DNA from: an uncultured Rhodoplanes sp.
Lineage (GTDB): Bacteria > Pseudomonadota > Alphaproteobacteria > Rhizobiales > Xanthobacteraceae
Length of the DNA: 64,000 nucleotides
Reading direction: 5' to 3'
Assembly: GCA_936924235.1 (NCBI GenBank)
Contig: CAKZHN010000179.1
Location: 23,206 to 87,205, forward strand
Shown here: one piece after another, positions 16,712 to 25,141 of the stretch
Position numbering within the stretch: the stretch's first letter is position 1
How the letters are laid out: each line of letters starts with the position of its first letter
Translations under genes and position numbers: made by a program
The notes under the pieces: model-generated
What the model was told of the DNA's origin: nothing
Seen by the model: only the letters and a program-made list of their open reading frames with translations
Database searches by the model: none

Positions 16712-19492
16712 TCAGGCCGGCGGCGCGAACAGCTGCAGCAGCGAGCGCTTGATCGCCATCTCGCGGGTCGGCGAGGCGATCTTCGCGCCGAGCAGGTCGG
16801 TCACGTAGAACACGTCGACCACGCGCTCGCCGAACGTCGCCACATGGGCCGAGGTGATGTTGAGGCTGAGCTTCGACAGCGTCGCGGTCAGCTCATAGAG
16901 CAGTCCCGGCCGGTCGAGGCCGGTCACCTCGATCACGGTGTAGCGGTTGGACCACTGGTTGTTGATGGTCACCTCGGGCTCGACCGCAAAGGCCTTGAGC
17001 CGGCCCTTGGTCGCCGAACGCCGCGCCACCACCTCGGGCAGCTTCAGCGTGCCGCTCAGCGCCTTCTCGATGGTGTCGGCGATGCGGGCGGCGCGCCGCT
17101 GCTCGTCGTCGTCCTGCTCGAACTCGCGCGACACCGCGATGGTGTCGAGCACGCGGCCGTCGGTGGTGGTGAAGATCTGCGCATCGACGATGTTGGCGCC
17201 GGTCGCCGCGCAGGCGCCGGCCAAGGTCGACAACAGCCACGGATGGTCGGGCGCCAACACCGTGACCTCGGTCACGCCGCGCCCGGATTCGAGCGTGAAG
17301 CTCGTCGCCGTCGACTTGCTGGCGCTTTCGGCCGCCTGGACGAAGCGCGCGTGATCGACGCGATGCGGCAGGTCGACCTTGAGCCAGTAGGCCGGATAAT
17401 GCCGCGCCAGATAGGCGTCGACCTGCTCGGCCTGCCAGTCCTTGAGCTCGGCGCGGAGCTCGTTCTGCGCCATGGCGACGCGCTGGGCGCGGTTGACCTC
17501 GGAGAAGCCGCCGGTCAGCACCGGCTCGGTCTCGTAATAGAGCGTGCGCAGAAGCTGCGCCTTCCAGCCGTTCCACACGCCAGGGCCGACCGCGCGGATG
17601 TCGACCGTGGTCAGGATGGTGAGGAGCTTCATGCGCTCCAGCGACTGCGCCACGGCGGCGAAGTTCTCGATGGTCTTGCGATCCGACAGGTCGCGCGATT
17701 GCGCCACGGTCGACATCACGAGGTGCTGCTCGACCAGCCAGGCCACGGTCTCGGTGTCGGCAGCTGAGAGGCCGATCCGCGGGCAGAACACGCGCGCGAT
17801 GCGCGCGCCGGCGATCGAATGGTCCTCGATGCGGCCCTTGGCGATGTCGTGCAGGAACAGCGCCACGTAAAGCAGCGTGCGGTGCTCGGGCACGATCTTC
17901 TTCATCAGATCGCTGGCGAGCGGGAATTCTTCGCTGCCGCGCTCGATCTCAGCGAGGATTCCGATGCATCGGAGCAGGTGCTCGTCCACCGTGTAGTGGT
18001 GGTACATGTTGAACTGCATCATCGCGACGATGCGGCCGAAGGCGCGGACGAAGCGGCCGAGCACGCCGGTCTCGTTCATCCGGCGCAGGATGATCTCGGC
18101 GTCATGCGATGTGAGAATTTCGAGGAACAGCCGGTTGGCTTCCGGGTCCTGCCGCAGCTTGTGATCGATCAGCCGCAGCGACTTGGTCGCAGCCCGCATC
18201 GCGTCCGGATGCAGCACCAGATTGTGCTTCTGGGCGAGGCGGAACATCCGGATCAGGTTGAGCGGATCGCGGACGAACACCTCGGGACCGGCGATGGTCA
18301 GGCGGTTGTTGTCGTCGAAGAAACCCTCGTTGTCGGGCAGCGCCCGGCGACCGTGCGGCCGGAACCGCGCCATCATCCGGCTCAGCACCGGCGCGGGCTT
18401 GGCCTGGCGGTCTTCCAGCGCGGAGCACAGGATCGCGGTGAGATCGCCGACGTCCTTGGCGATCAGGAAGTAGTGCTTCATGAAGCGCTCGACATCCTTC
18501 ATGCCGGGATGCTCGGTGTAGCCGAGCCGCACCGCGATCTCGCGCTGGATGTCGAACGACAGCCGCTCCTCGGCGCGGCCCGCGACGAAATGCATGTTGC
18601 AGCGGACCGACCACAGGAAGTCTTCGCAGCGCCGGAACAGCCGCAGCTCCTCGGCGTCGAACACGCCGCGATCGACCAACTCGCCGACGTCCTGGACGCG
18701 GTAGACGTACTTGGCGATCCAGAACAGCGTGTGCAGGTCGCGCAGGCCGCCCTTGCCGTCCTTGACGTTCGGCTCGACCAGATAGCGCGACTGGCCGCCG
18801 CGGCGATGCCGCTCCTCGCGCTCGGCGAGCTTGGCGGCGACAAACTCAGGCCCGGTGCCCTGCACCACCTGCTTGTCGAAGCGCGTCGCGAGCTCGTCGA
18901 ACAGCTTCTTGTCGCCGAGCAGGAAGCGCGCTTCGAGCACCGCGGTGCGGATCGTCATGTCCGCCTTGGCTTGGCGGATGCATTCGTCGACCGAGCGCGT
19001 GGCGTGGCCGACCTTGAGCCCGAGGTCCCAGAGGCAATAGAGGATCGCCTCGGCGACCGACTCGCCCCAGGCGGTCTGCTTGTAGGGCAGCAGGAACAGC
19101 AGATCGATGTCGGAGCCCGGCGCCATCAGGCCACGGCCGTAGCCGCCGGTCGCCACGATCGCCATCCGCTCGGCTTCGGCCGGATTTTCCGACGGATAGA
19201 GATGCCTGACGACGAACTCGAACAGCACCTGGATGATGTCGTCCGTCATCGCGCAAAGCCGCTCGGCGCAGCGCCCGCCCTGGCGATCTTTCAGCAGCAA
19301 CTTCTCGGCGTGCGCCCGGCCGGCGGTCAGCACCACCTTCAGCCGCTGCGCCACCATGCGCCGCAACTCCTGCTCGGAGCCGGCGTGGTCTTCGGCGAGC
19401 TTGGCGAGGTCGGCGGCGACTTCGTGCTTGTCGAACGGCTGGTCGGTCCGAGCCGTGGGTTTTTCCAGGGTGAGCATGCCGAACATTCGCAT
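16712..19492 (-). CDS. glnD: [Protein-PII] uridylyltransferase / uridylyl-removing enzyme
   Basis: About 926 residues. GlnD senses glutamine and adds or removes UMP on PII proteins, controlling nitrogen assimilation. The nucleotidyltransferase motif is GGYGRGLMAPGSDIDLLF, followed by a GlnD-PII-specific helical region, then an HD domain with FLHDIAKGR, and two C-terminal ACT domains (TVLAPDHPWLLS and EVTGLDRPGLLYELT). The frame runs upstream to a TTG at 19636, but that would reach the promoter of the divergent riboswitch-led operon. I therefore chose ATG 19492 (MRMFGML); Met codons at 19486 and 19477 are alternatives. It is transcribed in the mutS-to-glnD direction, with an 8.7 kb block between. 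Confidence 0.92.
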   Translation of the reverse strand: MRMFGMLTLEKPTARTDQPFDKHEVAADLAKLAEDHAGSEQELRRMVAQRLKVVLTAGRAHAEKLLLKDRQGGRCAERLCAMTDDIIQVLFEFVVRHLYPSENPAEAERMAIVATGGYGRGLMAPGSDIDLLFLLPYKQTAWGESVAEAILYCLWDLGLKVGHATRSVDECIRQAKADMTIRTAVLEARFLLGDKKLFDELATRFDKQVVQGTGPEFVAAKLAEREERHRRGGQSRYLVEPNVKDGKGGLRDLHTLFWIAKYVYRVQDVGELVDRGVFDAEELRLFRRCEDFLWSVRCNMHFVAGRAEERLSFDIQREIAVRLGYTEHPGMKDVERFMKHYFLIAKDVGDLTAILCSALEDRQAKPAPVLSRMMARFRPHGRRALPDNEGFFDDNNRLTIAGPEVFVRDPLNLIRMFRLAQKHNLVLHPDAMRAATKSLRLIDHKLRQDPEANRLFLEILTSHDAEIILRRMNETGVLGRFVRAFGRIVAMMQFNMYHHYTVDEHLLRCIGILAEIERGSEEFPLASDLMKKIVPEHRTLLYVALFLHDIAKGRIEDHSIAGARIARVFCPRIGLSAADTETVAWLVEQHLVMSTVAQSRDLSDRKTIENFAAVAQSLERMKLLTILTTVDIRAVGPGVWNGWKAQLLRTLYYETEPVLTGGFSEVNRAQRVAMAQNELRAELKDWQAEQVDAYLARHYPAYWLKVDLPHRVDHARFVQAAESASKSTATSFTLESGRGVTEVTVLAPDHPWLLSTLAGACAATGANIVDAQIFTTTDGRVLDTIAVSREFEQDDDEQRRAARIADTIEKALSGTLKLPEVVARRSATKGRLKAFAVEPEVTINNQWSNRYTVIEVTGLDRPGLLYELTATLSKLSLNITSAHVATFGERVVDVFYVTDLLGAKIASPTREMAIKRSLLQLFAPPA

Positions 19493-19613
19493 AGCGAAGC
19501 GCGCGCCGCCTGTCACGGCGGGACGCACATTGGAGGGAGAACGCTTTTGCGTTGGGCCACGGACGGGGAAGCAAATTTCCTTTTTGGCTTCCGGCGCGTC
19601 ATAATTATTCTCT

Positions 19614-19642
19614 TTGACGATCAATGACTTAGACAATATAAC
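19614..19642 (+). promoter_or_regulatory. Sigma70-like promoter of the riboswitch-led importer operon
   Basis: TTGACG (19614-19619) and TATAAC (19637-19642) are separated by exactly 17 bases. A start site 6-7 bases downstream would fall at about 19648-19649, which is precisely the first base of helix P1 of the SAM-II aptamer. This is the best promoter match in the window. Confidence 0.75.
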
Positions 19643-19644
19643 CG

Positions 19645-19705
19645 AAACAGCGCCGATTTGAGCGAGCAGCTTGCGGGCGCTTAATAAATGCAGCTAAAGC
19701 GGTCG
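19645..19705 (+). promoter_or_regulatory. SAM-II riboswitch aptamer (metA-type)
   Basis: The leader matches the S-adenosylmethionine-binding SAM-II class, typical of alphaproteobacteria. P1 is AGCGCC (19649-19654) with GGCGCT (19676-19681). The conserved loop start GATTTGAGC follows P1, then GCTTGC, then the A-rich linker TTAATAAATGC, and the diagnostic AGCTAAA (19692-19698). GCTTGC in the loop (19669-19674) can pair with GCAGC (19690-19694) to make the pseudoknot P2, with one bulge. It resembles the crystallised environmental metX SAM-II RNA in order and spacing. It lies about 100 bases upstream of the SsuA-like start. Confidence 0.85.
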
Positions 19706-19707
19706 GG

Positions 19708-19795
19708 GCCCGCCCCGTCGCATGAAGCTGACGGGCGGGTAATTTGTTTGCCCGCCTCCATCAAACCGCGGCGAAAGCCGCAAACAGCATGGAGG
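19708..19795 (+). promoter_or_regulatory. Riboswitch expression platform with competing hairpins and anti-Shine-Dalgarno
   Basis: Four alternative pairings are readable. GCGGGC in P1/P2 (19673-19678) can pair with GCCCGC (19708-19713). CCCGCCCCGTC (19709-19719) can pair with GACGGGCGGG (19730-19739). GGCGGG (19734-19739) can pair with CCCGCC (19751-19756). CCTCCA (19755-19760) can pair with the ribosome-binding site TGGAGG (19790-19795). Neighbouring pairings share bases and exclude each other, so SAM binding would free the anti-SD and shut off translation. No T run is seen, which argues for translational control. Confidence 0.6.
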
Positions 19796-19800
19796 TCTTC

Positions 19801-20772
19801 ATGACCAGTCTCTCTCGTCGCGTCCTTCTGGCCTCGGCTTTCGCCGCGGCCCTGTTCCCGGCTGTGGCCTTCGGCGCCGACAAGCCCAAGACCATCAACA
19901 TCGACTGGGCGACCTACAATCCGGTGTCGATGCTCTTGAAGGACAAGGGCCTTCTCGAAAAGGAATTCGCCAAGGACGGCATCGGTATCCGCTGGGTGCA
20001 GACGCTCGGCTCCAACAAGGCGCTCGAGTTCCTCAACGCCGGCTCGATCGATTTCGGCTCGACGGCGGGCTCGGCGGCGCTCGTCGCCAAGATCAACGGC
20101 AATCCGATCAAGTCGATCTACGTCTATTCGCGGCCGGAATGGACCGCGCTGGTGACCCGCAAGGACACCGCGATCAACAAGATCGAGGATCTCAAGGGCA
20201 AGCGCGTCGCCGTGACCCGAGGCACCGACCCGCACATCTTCCTGGTGCGCGCGCTGCAGCAGGCGAAGCTGACCGAGAAGGACATCACGCCGGTGCTGCT
20301 GCAGCATCCGGACGGCAAGACCGCGCTCATCCGCGGCGATGTCGACGCCTGGGCCGGTCTCGACCCGATGATGGCGCAGGCCGAGATCGAGGACGGCGCG
20401 CGGCTGTTCTATCGCAACAAGGAGGCCAACACCTGGGGCATCCTCAATGTGCGCGAGGAGTTCCTCAAGGACCATCCGGATCTGGTGAAGCGCGTGCTCG
20501 CGGTCTACGAGGACGCCCGCAAGCAGTCGCTCGCCAACTATGCCGAGCTGAAGCACGTGTTCATCGCCGTCACCAAGCTGCCCGACGCCGTGGTCGACAA
20601 GCAGCTCAAGGAGCGCACCGAGCTCACCCACAGCAAGATCGGCGCGCCGCAGCGTGAGTCCATTCTGGCCGCCGGCATCGCGTTGCAGCAGGCCGGCGTC
20701 ATCAAATCCGATGTCGACGTGAAGGCCACGGTCGACGCGCTGATCGACGACTCGGTGCCGCTGACCAACTAG
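19801..20772 (+). CDS. SsuA/TauA-type ABC transporter substrate-binding protein
   Basis: 323-residue periplasmic receptor of the aliphatic sulfonate/taurine/nitrate family (NMT1/SsuA-like). The signal peptide has SRRVLLAS and ends at AFG/ADK. Core motifs include FLNAGSIDFGSTAGSAAL, the LKGKRVAVTRGT ligand-hinge strand and HPDGKTALIRGDVDAWAGLDP. ATG 19801 is fixed by GGAGG five bases upstream and by the signal peptide. It is the first gene of an operon with permease and ATPase genes. Control by a SAM riboswitch points to a sulfur source (sulfonate, sulfate ester or methionine-like compound), though sequence alone does not give the ligand. Confidence 0.88.
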   Translation: MTSLSRRVLLASAFAAALFPAVAFGADKPKTINIDWATYNPVSMLLKDKGLLEKEFAKDGIGIRWVQTLGSNKALEFLNAGSIDFGSTAGSAALVAKINGNPIKSIYVYSRPEWTALVTRKDTAINKIEDLKGKRVAVTRGTDPHIFLVRALQQAKLTEKDITPVLLQHPDGKTALIRGDVDAWAGLDPMMAQAEIEDGARLFYRNKEANTWGILNVREEFLKDHPDLVKRVLAVYEDARKQSLANYAELKHVFIAVTKLPDAVVDKQLKERTELTHSKIGAPQRESILAAGIALQQAGVIKSDVDVKATVDALIDDSVPLTN

Positions 20773-20782
20773 AGCGAACCAT

Positions 20783-20818
20783 CGCCTCGCCCCGGCCGTT
20801 GAGGTCAGGGGCGAGGCG
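20783..20818 (+). terminator. Intercistronic 11 bp GC-rich hairpin between receptor and permease genes
   Basis: CGCCTCGCCCC (20783-20793) and GGGGCGAGGCG (20808-20818) form a perfect stem around a 14-base loop, 10 bases after the receptor stop. Only a weak T-containing tail (TCGTTCGTTA) follows. It probably acts as a partial terminator or mRNA stabiliser that raises receptor level over the membrane parts. Confidence 0.6.
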
Positions 20819-20853
20819 TCGTTCGTTACCCTTGCGTCAGAGTGGGTGTTGGT

Positions 20854-21696
20854 ATGTCCTTTGTCCCCATGACCATCGCGGCCGGACGGGTGACCCCGGA
20901 GCAGCGCAAGGCCGGGCGCTCCGGCCTTGCGCGCTACTGGAAGCCCGCGCTCGGTCTGGTGTTGCCGGTGCTCGCCGCGGCGGGCTGGGAGCTGGCGGTG
21001 CGGATGGGGCTGTCCAACGGCCGCCTGCTGCCGCCGCCTTCCGTGGTGTTCGCGACCTTCTGGGAGCTCGCGCAGACCGGTGAATTGCAGCGGCACACAC
21101 TGGCGACGACGCTGCGCGTCGCGGCGGGCTTCGGCTTCGGCGTACTGGCCGGCACACTGGCCGGCGCAGTCACCGGCTATTCGCCGCTGCTGCGGCGCCT
21201 GCTCGATCCGACCGTGCAGGGGCTTCGCGCCATCCCGTCGCTCGCCTGGGTGCCGCTGTTCGTGCTCTGGTTCGGCATCTTCGAGAGCTCGAAGGTCATC
21301 CTGATCGCGGTCGGCGTGTTCTTTCCGGTCTATCTCGGCGTCATGGGCGCGATCGCATCGGTCGATCGCAAGCTCGTCGAAGTCGGCCGTGCGTTCCGCC
21401 TGTCCGACACCGCGATGGTCCGGCGCATCTTATTGCCTGCGGTGCTGCCCGCTTACGTGATCGCGCTGCGCACGGGTCTGGGGCTCGGCTGGATGTTCGT
21501 GGTCGCGGCCGAACTGCTCGGCGCCTCCGAAGGCCTCGGCTATCTGCTGATTGATGGGCAGCAACTCGGCAAGCCGGCGGAGATCGTCGCTGCGATCGTC
21601 GCGTTTGCGGTGATCGGCAAGCTTGCCGACTGGATGATCGCGGCGGCGGCGGCGCCTTTCCTGCGCTGGGAAGACGTCGTCGAGCGGAGGCGCTGA
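20854..21696 (+). CDS. SsuC/TauC-type ABC transporter permease
   Basis: 280-residue permease with about six membrane segments. The EAA loop for ATPase contact is readable (VGRAFRLSDTAMVRRILLPAVLPAYVIALRTGLG), as in BPD-type sulfonate permeases. ATG 20854 (MSFVPMT) is preferred; a GTG at 20842 would add four residues. The TGA overlaps the ATPase ATG by one base (TGATG). It works with the flanking receptor and ATPase as one importer. Confidence 0.88.
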   Translation: MSFVPMTIAAGRVTPEQRKAGRSGLARYWKPALGLVLPVLAAAGWELAVRMGLSNGRLLPPPSVVFATFWELAQTGELQRHTLATTLRVAAGFGFGVLAGTLAGAVTGYSPLLRRLLDPTVQGLRAIPSLAWVPLFVLWFGIFESSKVILIAVGVFFPVYLGVMGAIASVDRKLVEVGRAFRLSDTAMVRRILLPAVLPAYVIALRTGLGLGWMFVVAAELLGASEGLGYLLIDGQQLGKPAEIVAAIVAFAVIGKLADWMIAAAAAPFLRWEDVVERRR

Positions 21697-22487
21697 TGCT
21701 CAGTCTCGAACGCGTCGGAAAGACCTATGCCAACGGCGTGCGCGCGCTCGACGGCGTGTCGCTCGAGGTCGAGCCAGGCGAGATCGTCGCCGTGATCGGC
21801 GGCTCGGGCTGCGGCAAGTCCACGCTGCTGCGCGCGATCTCGGGCCTCGACACGCCGACGCAGGGCCAGGTCGTGCTCGACGGCGCGCCGGTGACCAAGC
21901 CGCACGAGAAGATTGGCATCATCTTCCAGGAGCCGCGGCTCCTGCCGTGGCTCTCGGTCGCCGACAATGTCGGCTTCGGCATCGAGGACCAGCCGAAGCG
22001 CGAGCGCGGCGAACGCGTCGGTCGGGCGCTGGCGCGCGTCGGCCTGTCCGACAAGGCCACGGTCTGGCCGCGGGAGCTCTCCGGCGGCCAGGCGCAGCGC
22101 GTCGCCATCGCTCGCGCGCTGGTGCCGCGCCCCGAGGTGCTGCTGCTCGACGAGCCGTTCTCGGCGCTCGATGCGTTCACCCGCACCGATCTCCAGGAGC
22201 ACCTGCTCGCGTTGTGGGCTGATGCCAGGCCGACGCTCATTCACGTCACGCACGACGTCGAAGAGGCGATCGTGCTGGCGGATCGCGTGGTGGTGATGCG
22301 GCCGCGGCCGGGCCGCATCGCCGACGAGATCGTGATCGACCTCCCGCGGCCGCGCGATCGCCAGTCGGCGGCGTTCGATTTTGCCAAGCGGCGCGTGCTC
22401 GCTGCGCTGGATCGCTCGCTCGACCGCACGGTCAGCGTCGACGAGCGCGAGACCAAGGCCGAGACCGGCCAGGCAATGTGGTGGTAG
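21696..22487 (+). CDS. SsuB/TauB-type ABC transporter ATP-binding protein
   Basis: 263-residue importer ATPase. Walker A is GGSGCGKST, the Q-loop region is IIFQEPRLLPW (a hallmark of the nitrate/sulfonate/taurine group), the signature is LSGGQAQRVAIARAL, Walker B is VLLLDEPFSALD and the H-loop is HVTHDVEEA. It is translationally coupled to the permease. The C-terminal 40 residues are slightly longer than in E. coli SsuB. Confidence 0.9.
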   Translation: MLSLERVGKTYANGVRALDGVSLEVEPGEIVAVIGGSGCGKSTLLRAISGLDTPTQGQVVLDGAPVTKPHEKIGIIFQEPRLLPWLSVADNVGFGIEDQPKRERGERVGRALARVGLSDKATVWPRELSGGQAQRVAIARALVPRPEVLLLDEPFSALDAFTRTDLQEHLLALWADARPTLIHVTHDVEEAIVLADRVVVMRPRPGRIADEIVIDLPRPRDRQSAAFDFAKRRVLAALDRSLDRTVSVDERETKAETGQAMWW

Positions 22488-22557
22488 TTCCCCCCATCCT
22501 GTAGGCTGCAAACGAGACAAGACGGCGGATCAATCGGCCGGGCAGGGAGGAAATCCA

Positions 22558-23616
22558 ATGCGCAGCTTCCAGGTCTGCCAATGCGGCGAGCCGCTGCAAT
22601 GCAACGAGATGCCCGATCCCAAACCTGCCGGCACCGAGGTGCTGCTGAAGGTTGTGGCCGCAGGCGTCTGCCACAGCGATCTGCACCTGTCCGACGGTTA
22701 CTTCGACCTCGGCGGTGGCAAGAAGCTCAGTGTCACCGAACGTGGCATGAAGCTGCCGGTCACGCTCGGCCATGAGAACGTCGGCGAGGTGGTCGCCGTC
22801 GGTCCCGACGCGCGCGGCGTCAAGCTCGGCGATCGGCGGCTGGTCGATCCCTGGATGGGCTGCGGCGAATGTACGGTGTGCAAGCGCGGGGACGAGCAGC
22901 TCTGCACCAAGCCCGGCAGCATCGGCGTGTTCCGGAATGGCGGCTACAGCACGCATCTGATGGTGCCGCATCCGCGCTACCTGTTCGACATCGGCAACAT
23001 CCCGCCGGAGCGCGCGGCGCCGCTCGCCTGCTCGGGCGTCACGACCTATAGCGCGCTGAAGAAAGTGGGCCCGACGCTCACCACCGACCCGGTGGTGATC
23101 ATCGGCGCCGGCGGGCTCGGGCTGATGTGCCTCGCCCTGCACAAGGCGATGGGCGGGCACAGCGCGATCGTGGTCGACATCGATCCGGCGAAGCGCGACG
23201 CCGCGAAGAAGGCCGGCGCGGCCGCCGTGATCGACGGCGCAGCGCCGGATGCCTCAAAGCAGATCATCGCCGCGACCAAGGGCGGCGCCTGGGCGGTGAT
23301 CGATCTGGTCGGCTCGGCCGCGACCGCGAAGCTCGGCCTCGACAGCCTGGCCAAGGCCGGCAAGCTCATTCTCGTCGGCCTCTACGGCGGCGAGATCACG
23401 CTGTCGCTGCCGCCGTTCCCGATGAAGGCGATCACCATCCAGGGCTCCTACACCGGGAGCCTGACCGAGACCGCCGAGCTGATCGAGCTCGTGCAGCGGA
23501 CGGGCCTGCCGCCGGTGCCGGTCGCGACGCGGCCGCTCGACGACGTCAACGCGGTGTTGAGCGAGCTGCGTGCCGGAAAAGTGATTGGCCGGGTCGTGCT
23601 GACGCCTGTCAGTTGA
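22558..23616 (+). CDS. Zinc-dependent alcohol dehydrogenase (MDR family)
   Basis: 352-residue medium-chain dehydrogenase. Catalytic zinc ligands are Cys38 (GVCHSD) and His72 (GHENVGE). The structural zinc is held by Cys102, 105, 108 and 116. The Rossmann motif is IIGAGGLGLMCLAL. ATG 22558 is preceded by GGGAGGAAATCC. It begins 70 bp after the ABC ATPase stop on the same strand, so it could be in the riboswitch-controlled unit, perhaps oxidising an alcohol or aldehyde left after desulfonation; that is inference. The last codons and stop have been tandemly duplicated (see 23606-23641). Confidence 0.87.
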   Translation: MRSFQVCQCGEPLQCNEMPDPKPAGTEVLLKVVAAGVCHSDLHLSDGYFDLGGGKKLSVTERGMKLPVTLGHENVGEVVAVGPDARGVKLGDRRLVDPWMGCGECTVCKRGDEQLCTKPGSIGVFRNGGYSTHLMVPHPRYLFDIGNIPPERAAPLACSGVTTYSALKKVGPTLTTDPVVIIGAGGLGLMCLALHKAMGGHSAIVVDIDPAKRDAAKKAGAAAVIDGAAPDASKQIIAATKGGAWAVIDLVGSAATAKLGLDSLAKAGKLILVGLYGGEITLSLPPFPMKAITIQGSYTGSLTETAELIELVQRTGLPPVPVATRPLDDVNAVLSELRAGKVIGRVVLTPVS

Positions 23617-23641
23617 TAAGACCCTGCCAGTTGATAAGACA
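23606..23641 (+). repeat. 18 bp in-frame tandem duplication across the dehydrogenase stop codon
   Basis: CTGTCAGTTGATAAGACC is followed directly by CTGCCAGTTGATAAGACA. The first copy holds the functional TGA. The second copy (TGA plus TAA) lies downstream, untranslated. It looks like a slippage event. Confidence 0.7.
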
Positions 23642-23665
23642 GCGGGACCATTGGAGACCACGGAA

Positions 23666-24175
23666 ATGGATGCTGCCGAACTTCGCGCCATGCAGGCGCC
23701 CATCAAGGACCGCTACAAGAGCGATCCGGGCGCGGCGCTGATCACGCTCAAGGCCAAGGGCACGCTCGACGACAGCAACATCGCCTGCAAGGTCGAGACC
23801 GGACGGGCGCTCGCGACCGCGGGGCTGCATCCGGCGACCGGCGGCTCGGGCCTGGAGCTCTGCTCGGGCGACATGCTGCTCGAGGCGCTGGTGGCCTGCG
23901 CCGGCGTGACCTTGAAGGCCGTCTCCACGGCGCTGGCCATCCCGCTGAAGTCGGGAACGGTGTCGGCCGAGGGCGATCTCGATTTTCGCGGCACGCTCGG
24001 CGTCGACAAGGAGGCGCCGGTCGGCTTCCGGCAGATCAGGCTCCGCTTCGACGTCGACACCGATGTGCCGCAGGACAAGCTCGATCAGCTCCTGAAGCTC
24101 ACCGAGCGCTATTGCGTGGTCTATCAGACCATCGCCAAGGGGCCGCCGGTCGATATCAAGCTTTCCCGCGTGTGA
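23666..24175 (+). CDS. OsmC family protein
   Basis: 169-residue OsmC/Ohr-fold protein. The two reactive cysteines of the family are in LELCSGDMLLEALVACAGV. Such proteins reduce organic hydroperoxides or other electrophiles with thiols. ATG 23666 (MDAAELRAM) is preferred, with GGAGACCACGG upstream; a TTG at 23651 would add five residues. It follows the alcohol dehydrogenase by about 50 bp on the same strand. A palindromic element comes after it. Confidence 0.87.
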   Translation: MDAAELRAMQAPIKDRYKSDPGAALITLKAKGTLDDSNIACKVETGRALATAGLHPATGGSGLELCSGDMLLEALVACAGVTLKAVSTALAIPLKSGTVSAEGDLDFRGTLGVDKEAPVGFRQIRLRFDVDTDVPQDKLDQLLKLTERYCVVYQTIAKGPPVDIKLSRV

Positions 24176-24200
24176 TCTGAAAAAATCACAGACCTCTCCA

Positions 24201-24317
24201 CGTCATGCCCGGCCTTGTGCCGGGCATCCACGTCTTGGCACAAGGTAAGACGTGGATGGCCGGGACATAGGCGAGCGAACCGACGCCGTCCTTCGGACGG
24301 CTATGCCCGGCCATCAC
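24201..24317. repeat. Palindromic intergenic element (family B, copy 1)
   Basis: CGTCATGCCCGGCCTTGTGC at one end and GGCTATGCCCGGCCATCAC at the other surround an inner inverted pair (CCACGTCTT...AAGACGTGG). It contains ATAGGCGAGCGAACCGACGC, which recurs almost unchanged at 55317-55335. Confidence 0.7.
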
Positions 24318-24337
24318 TACCGTCTATTGAAGCGGTA

Positions 24338-25135
24338 ATGTCCCCCGACCTCCTGTTCTGGCTCTCGCTCGTTCTGAAAATGGCCGTCACCGCGGGCTTC
24401 GTGGTCGGCGCCGCCATGGTGGCCGAGCGCGCCGGACCCGCGATCGGCGCGCTGGTCGCGACTTTGCCGATCGCCGCGGGCCCGGCCTATGTCTTCGTCG
24501 CGCTCGACCACAATGCGGCGTTCATCTCGGCCAGCGCCATCGGCAGCATCGCGGCGCATGCGGCGACCGCGGTGTTTTCGTTGGTGTTCGTCGTGCTGGC
24601 GCAACGCTTCAGCACTGTCGTGAGCGTCGGCTGCGCGGTGGCGAGCTGGTTCATCGTGGCGTTTCTGCTGCGGCTCGTGCCTTGGACCTTCCCGACGGTG
24701 GCGGCCGCAAACCTCGCGATCTTCGGCGCCTGCATGCTGGTGACCGACCGCTATCGCCACGCCAAGATGCCGCTGATCGTGCGCAGATGGTACGACGTGC
24801 TGGTGCGCGCCGTCATGGTGGCGTGCTTGGTCGCCGCCGTGGTGGGGCTGAGCGGCCGGGTCGGCCCGCTCGTCACGGGGCTCCTCGCCGTCTATCCGAT
24901 CGTGATGACCAGCCTGATGCTGATCTTCCAGCCGCGCGTCGGCGGGCCTGCGACCGCGGCGCTGATCGCCAATTCGATGTGGGGCTTGGTCGGCTTCAGC
25001 GCGTGTCTGTTCACCGTGCACCTCGCCCCGGTGCCGCTCGGCACTTGGCCCGGGCTTCTTCTTTCGCTCGTGGTCTCGGTGGTCTGGAATATTGCGCTCT
25101 ACGCGCTGCGCCGCCGCGCGATCGTGCGGCGCTGA
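24338..25135 (+). CDS. Multi-pass membrane protein, function unknown
   Basis: 265-residue, very hydrophobic protein with about eight membrane segments, which seem to form two similar halves (each starting with a GxxxGAxxATLP- or GLLAVYPI-like stretch). ATG 24338 (MSPDLLFW) starts directly before the first segment. No enzyme motif is visible. The half-repeat pattern hints at a small transporter or exporter, but I do not recognise a named family. It converges on the first of three Bug genes with a 6 bp gap. Confidence 0.75.
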   Translation: MSPDLLFWLSLVLKMAVTAGFVVGAAMVAERAGPAIGALVATLPIAAGPAYVFVALDHNAAFISASAIGSIAAHAATAVFSLVFVVLAQRFSTVVSVGCAVASWFIVAFLLRLVPWTFPTVAAANLAIFGACMLVTDRYRHAKMPLIVRRWYDVLVRAVMVACLVAAVVGLSGRVGPLVTGLLAVYPIVMTSLMLIFQPRVGGPATAALIANSMWGLVGFSACLFTVHLAPVPLGTWPGLLLSLVVSVVWNIALYALRRRAIVRR

Positions 25136-25141
25136 TCGCGT

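Noticed and set aside
17819..19627. Long open frame (602 codons) opposite glnD
   Set aside because: Antisense shadow; glnD shows nucleotidyltransferase, HD and ACT motifs.
19493..19636. GlnD start at the TTG at 19636
   Set aside because: It would extend into the -10 region of the divergent promoter; the extra 48 residues are not GlnD-like.
23606..23641. CRISPR-like direct repeat
   Set aside because: Only two copies, adjacent, across a stop codon; a slippage duplication.
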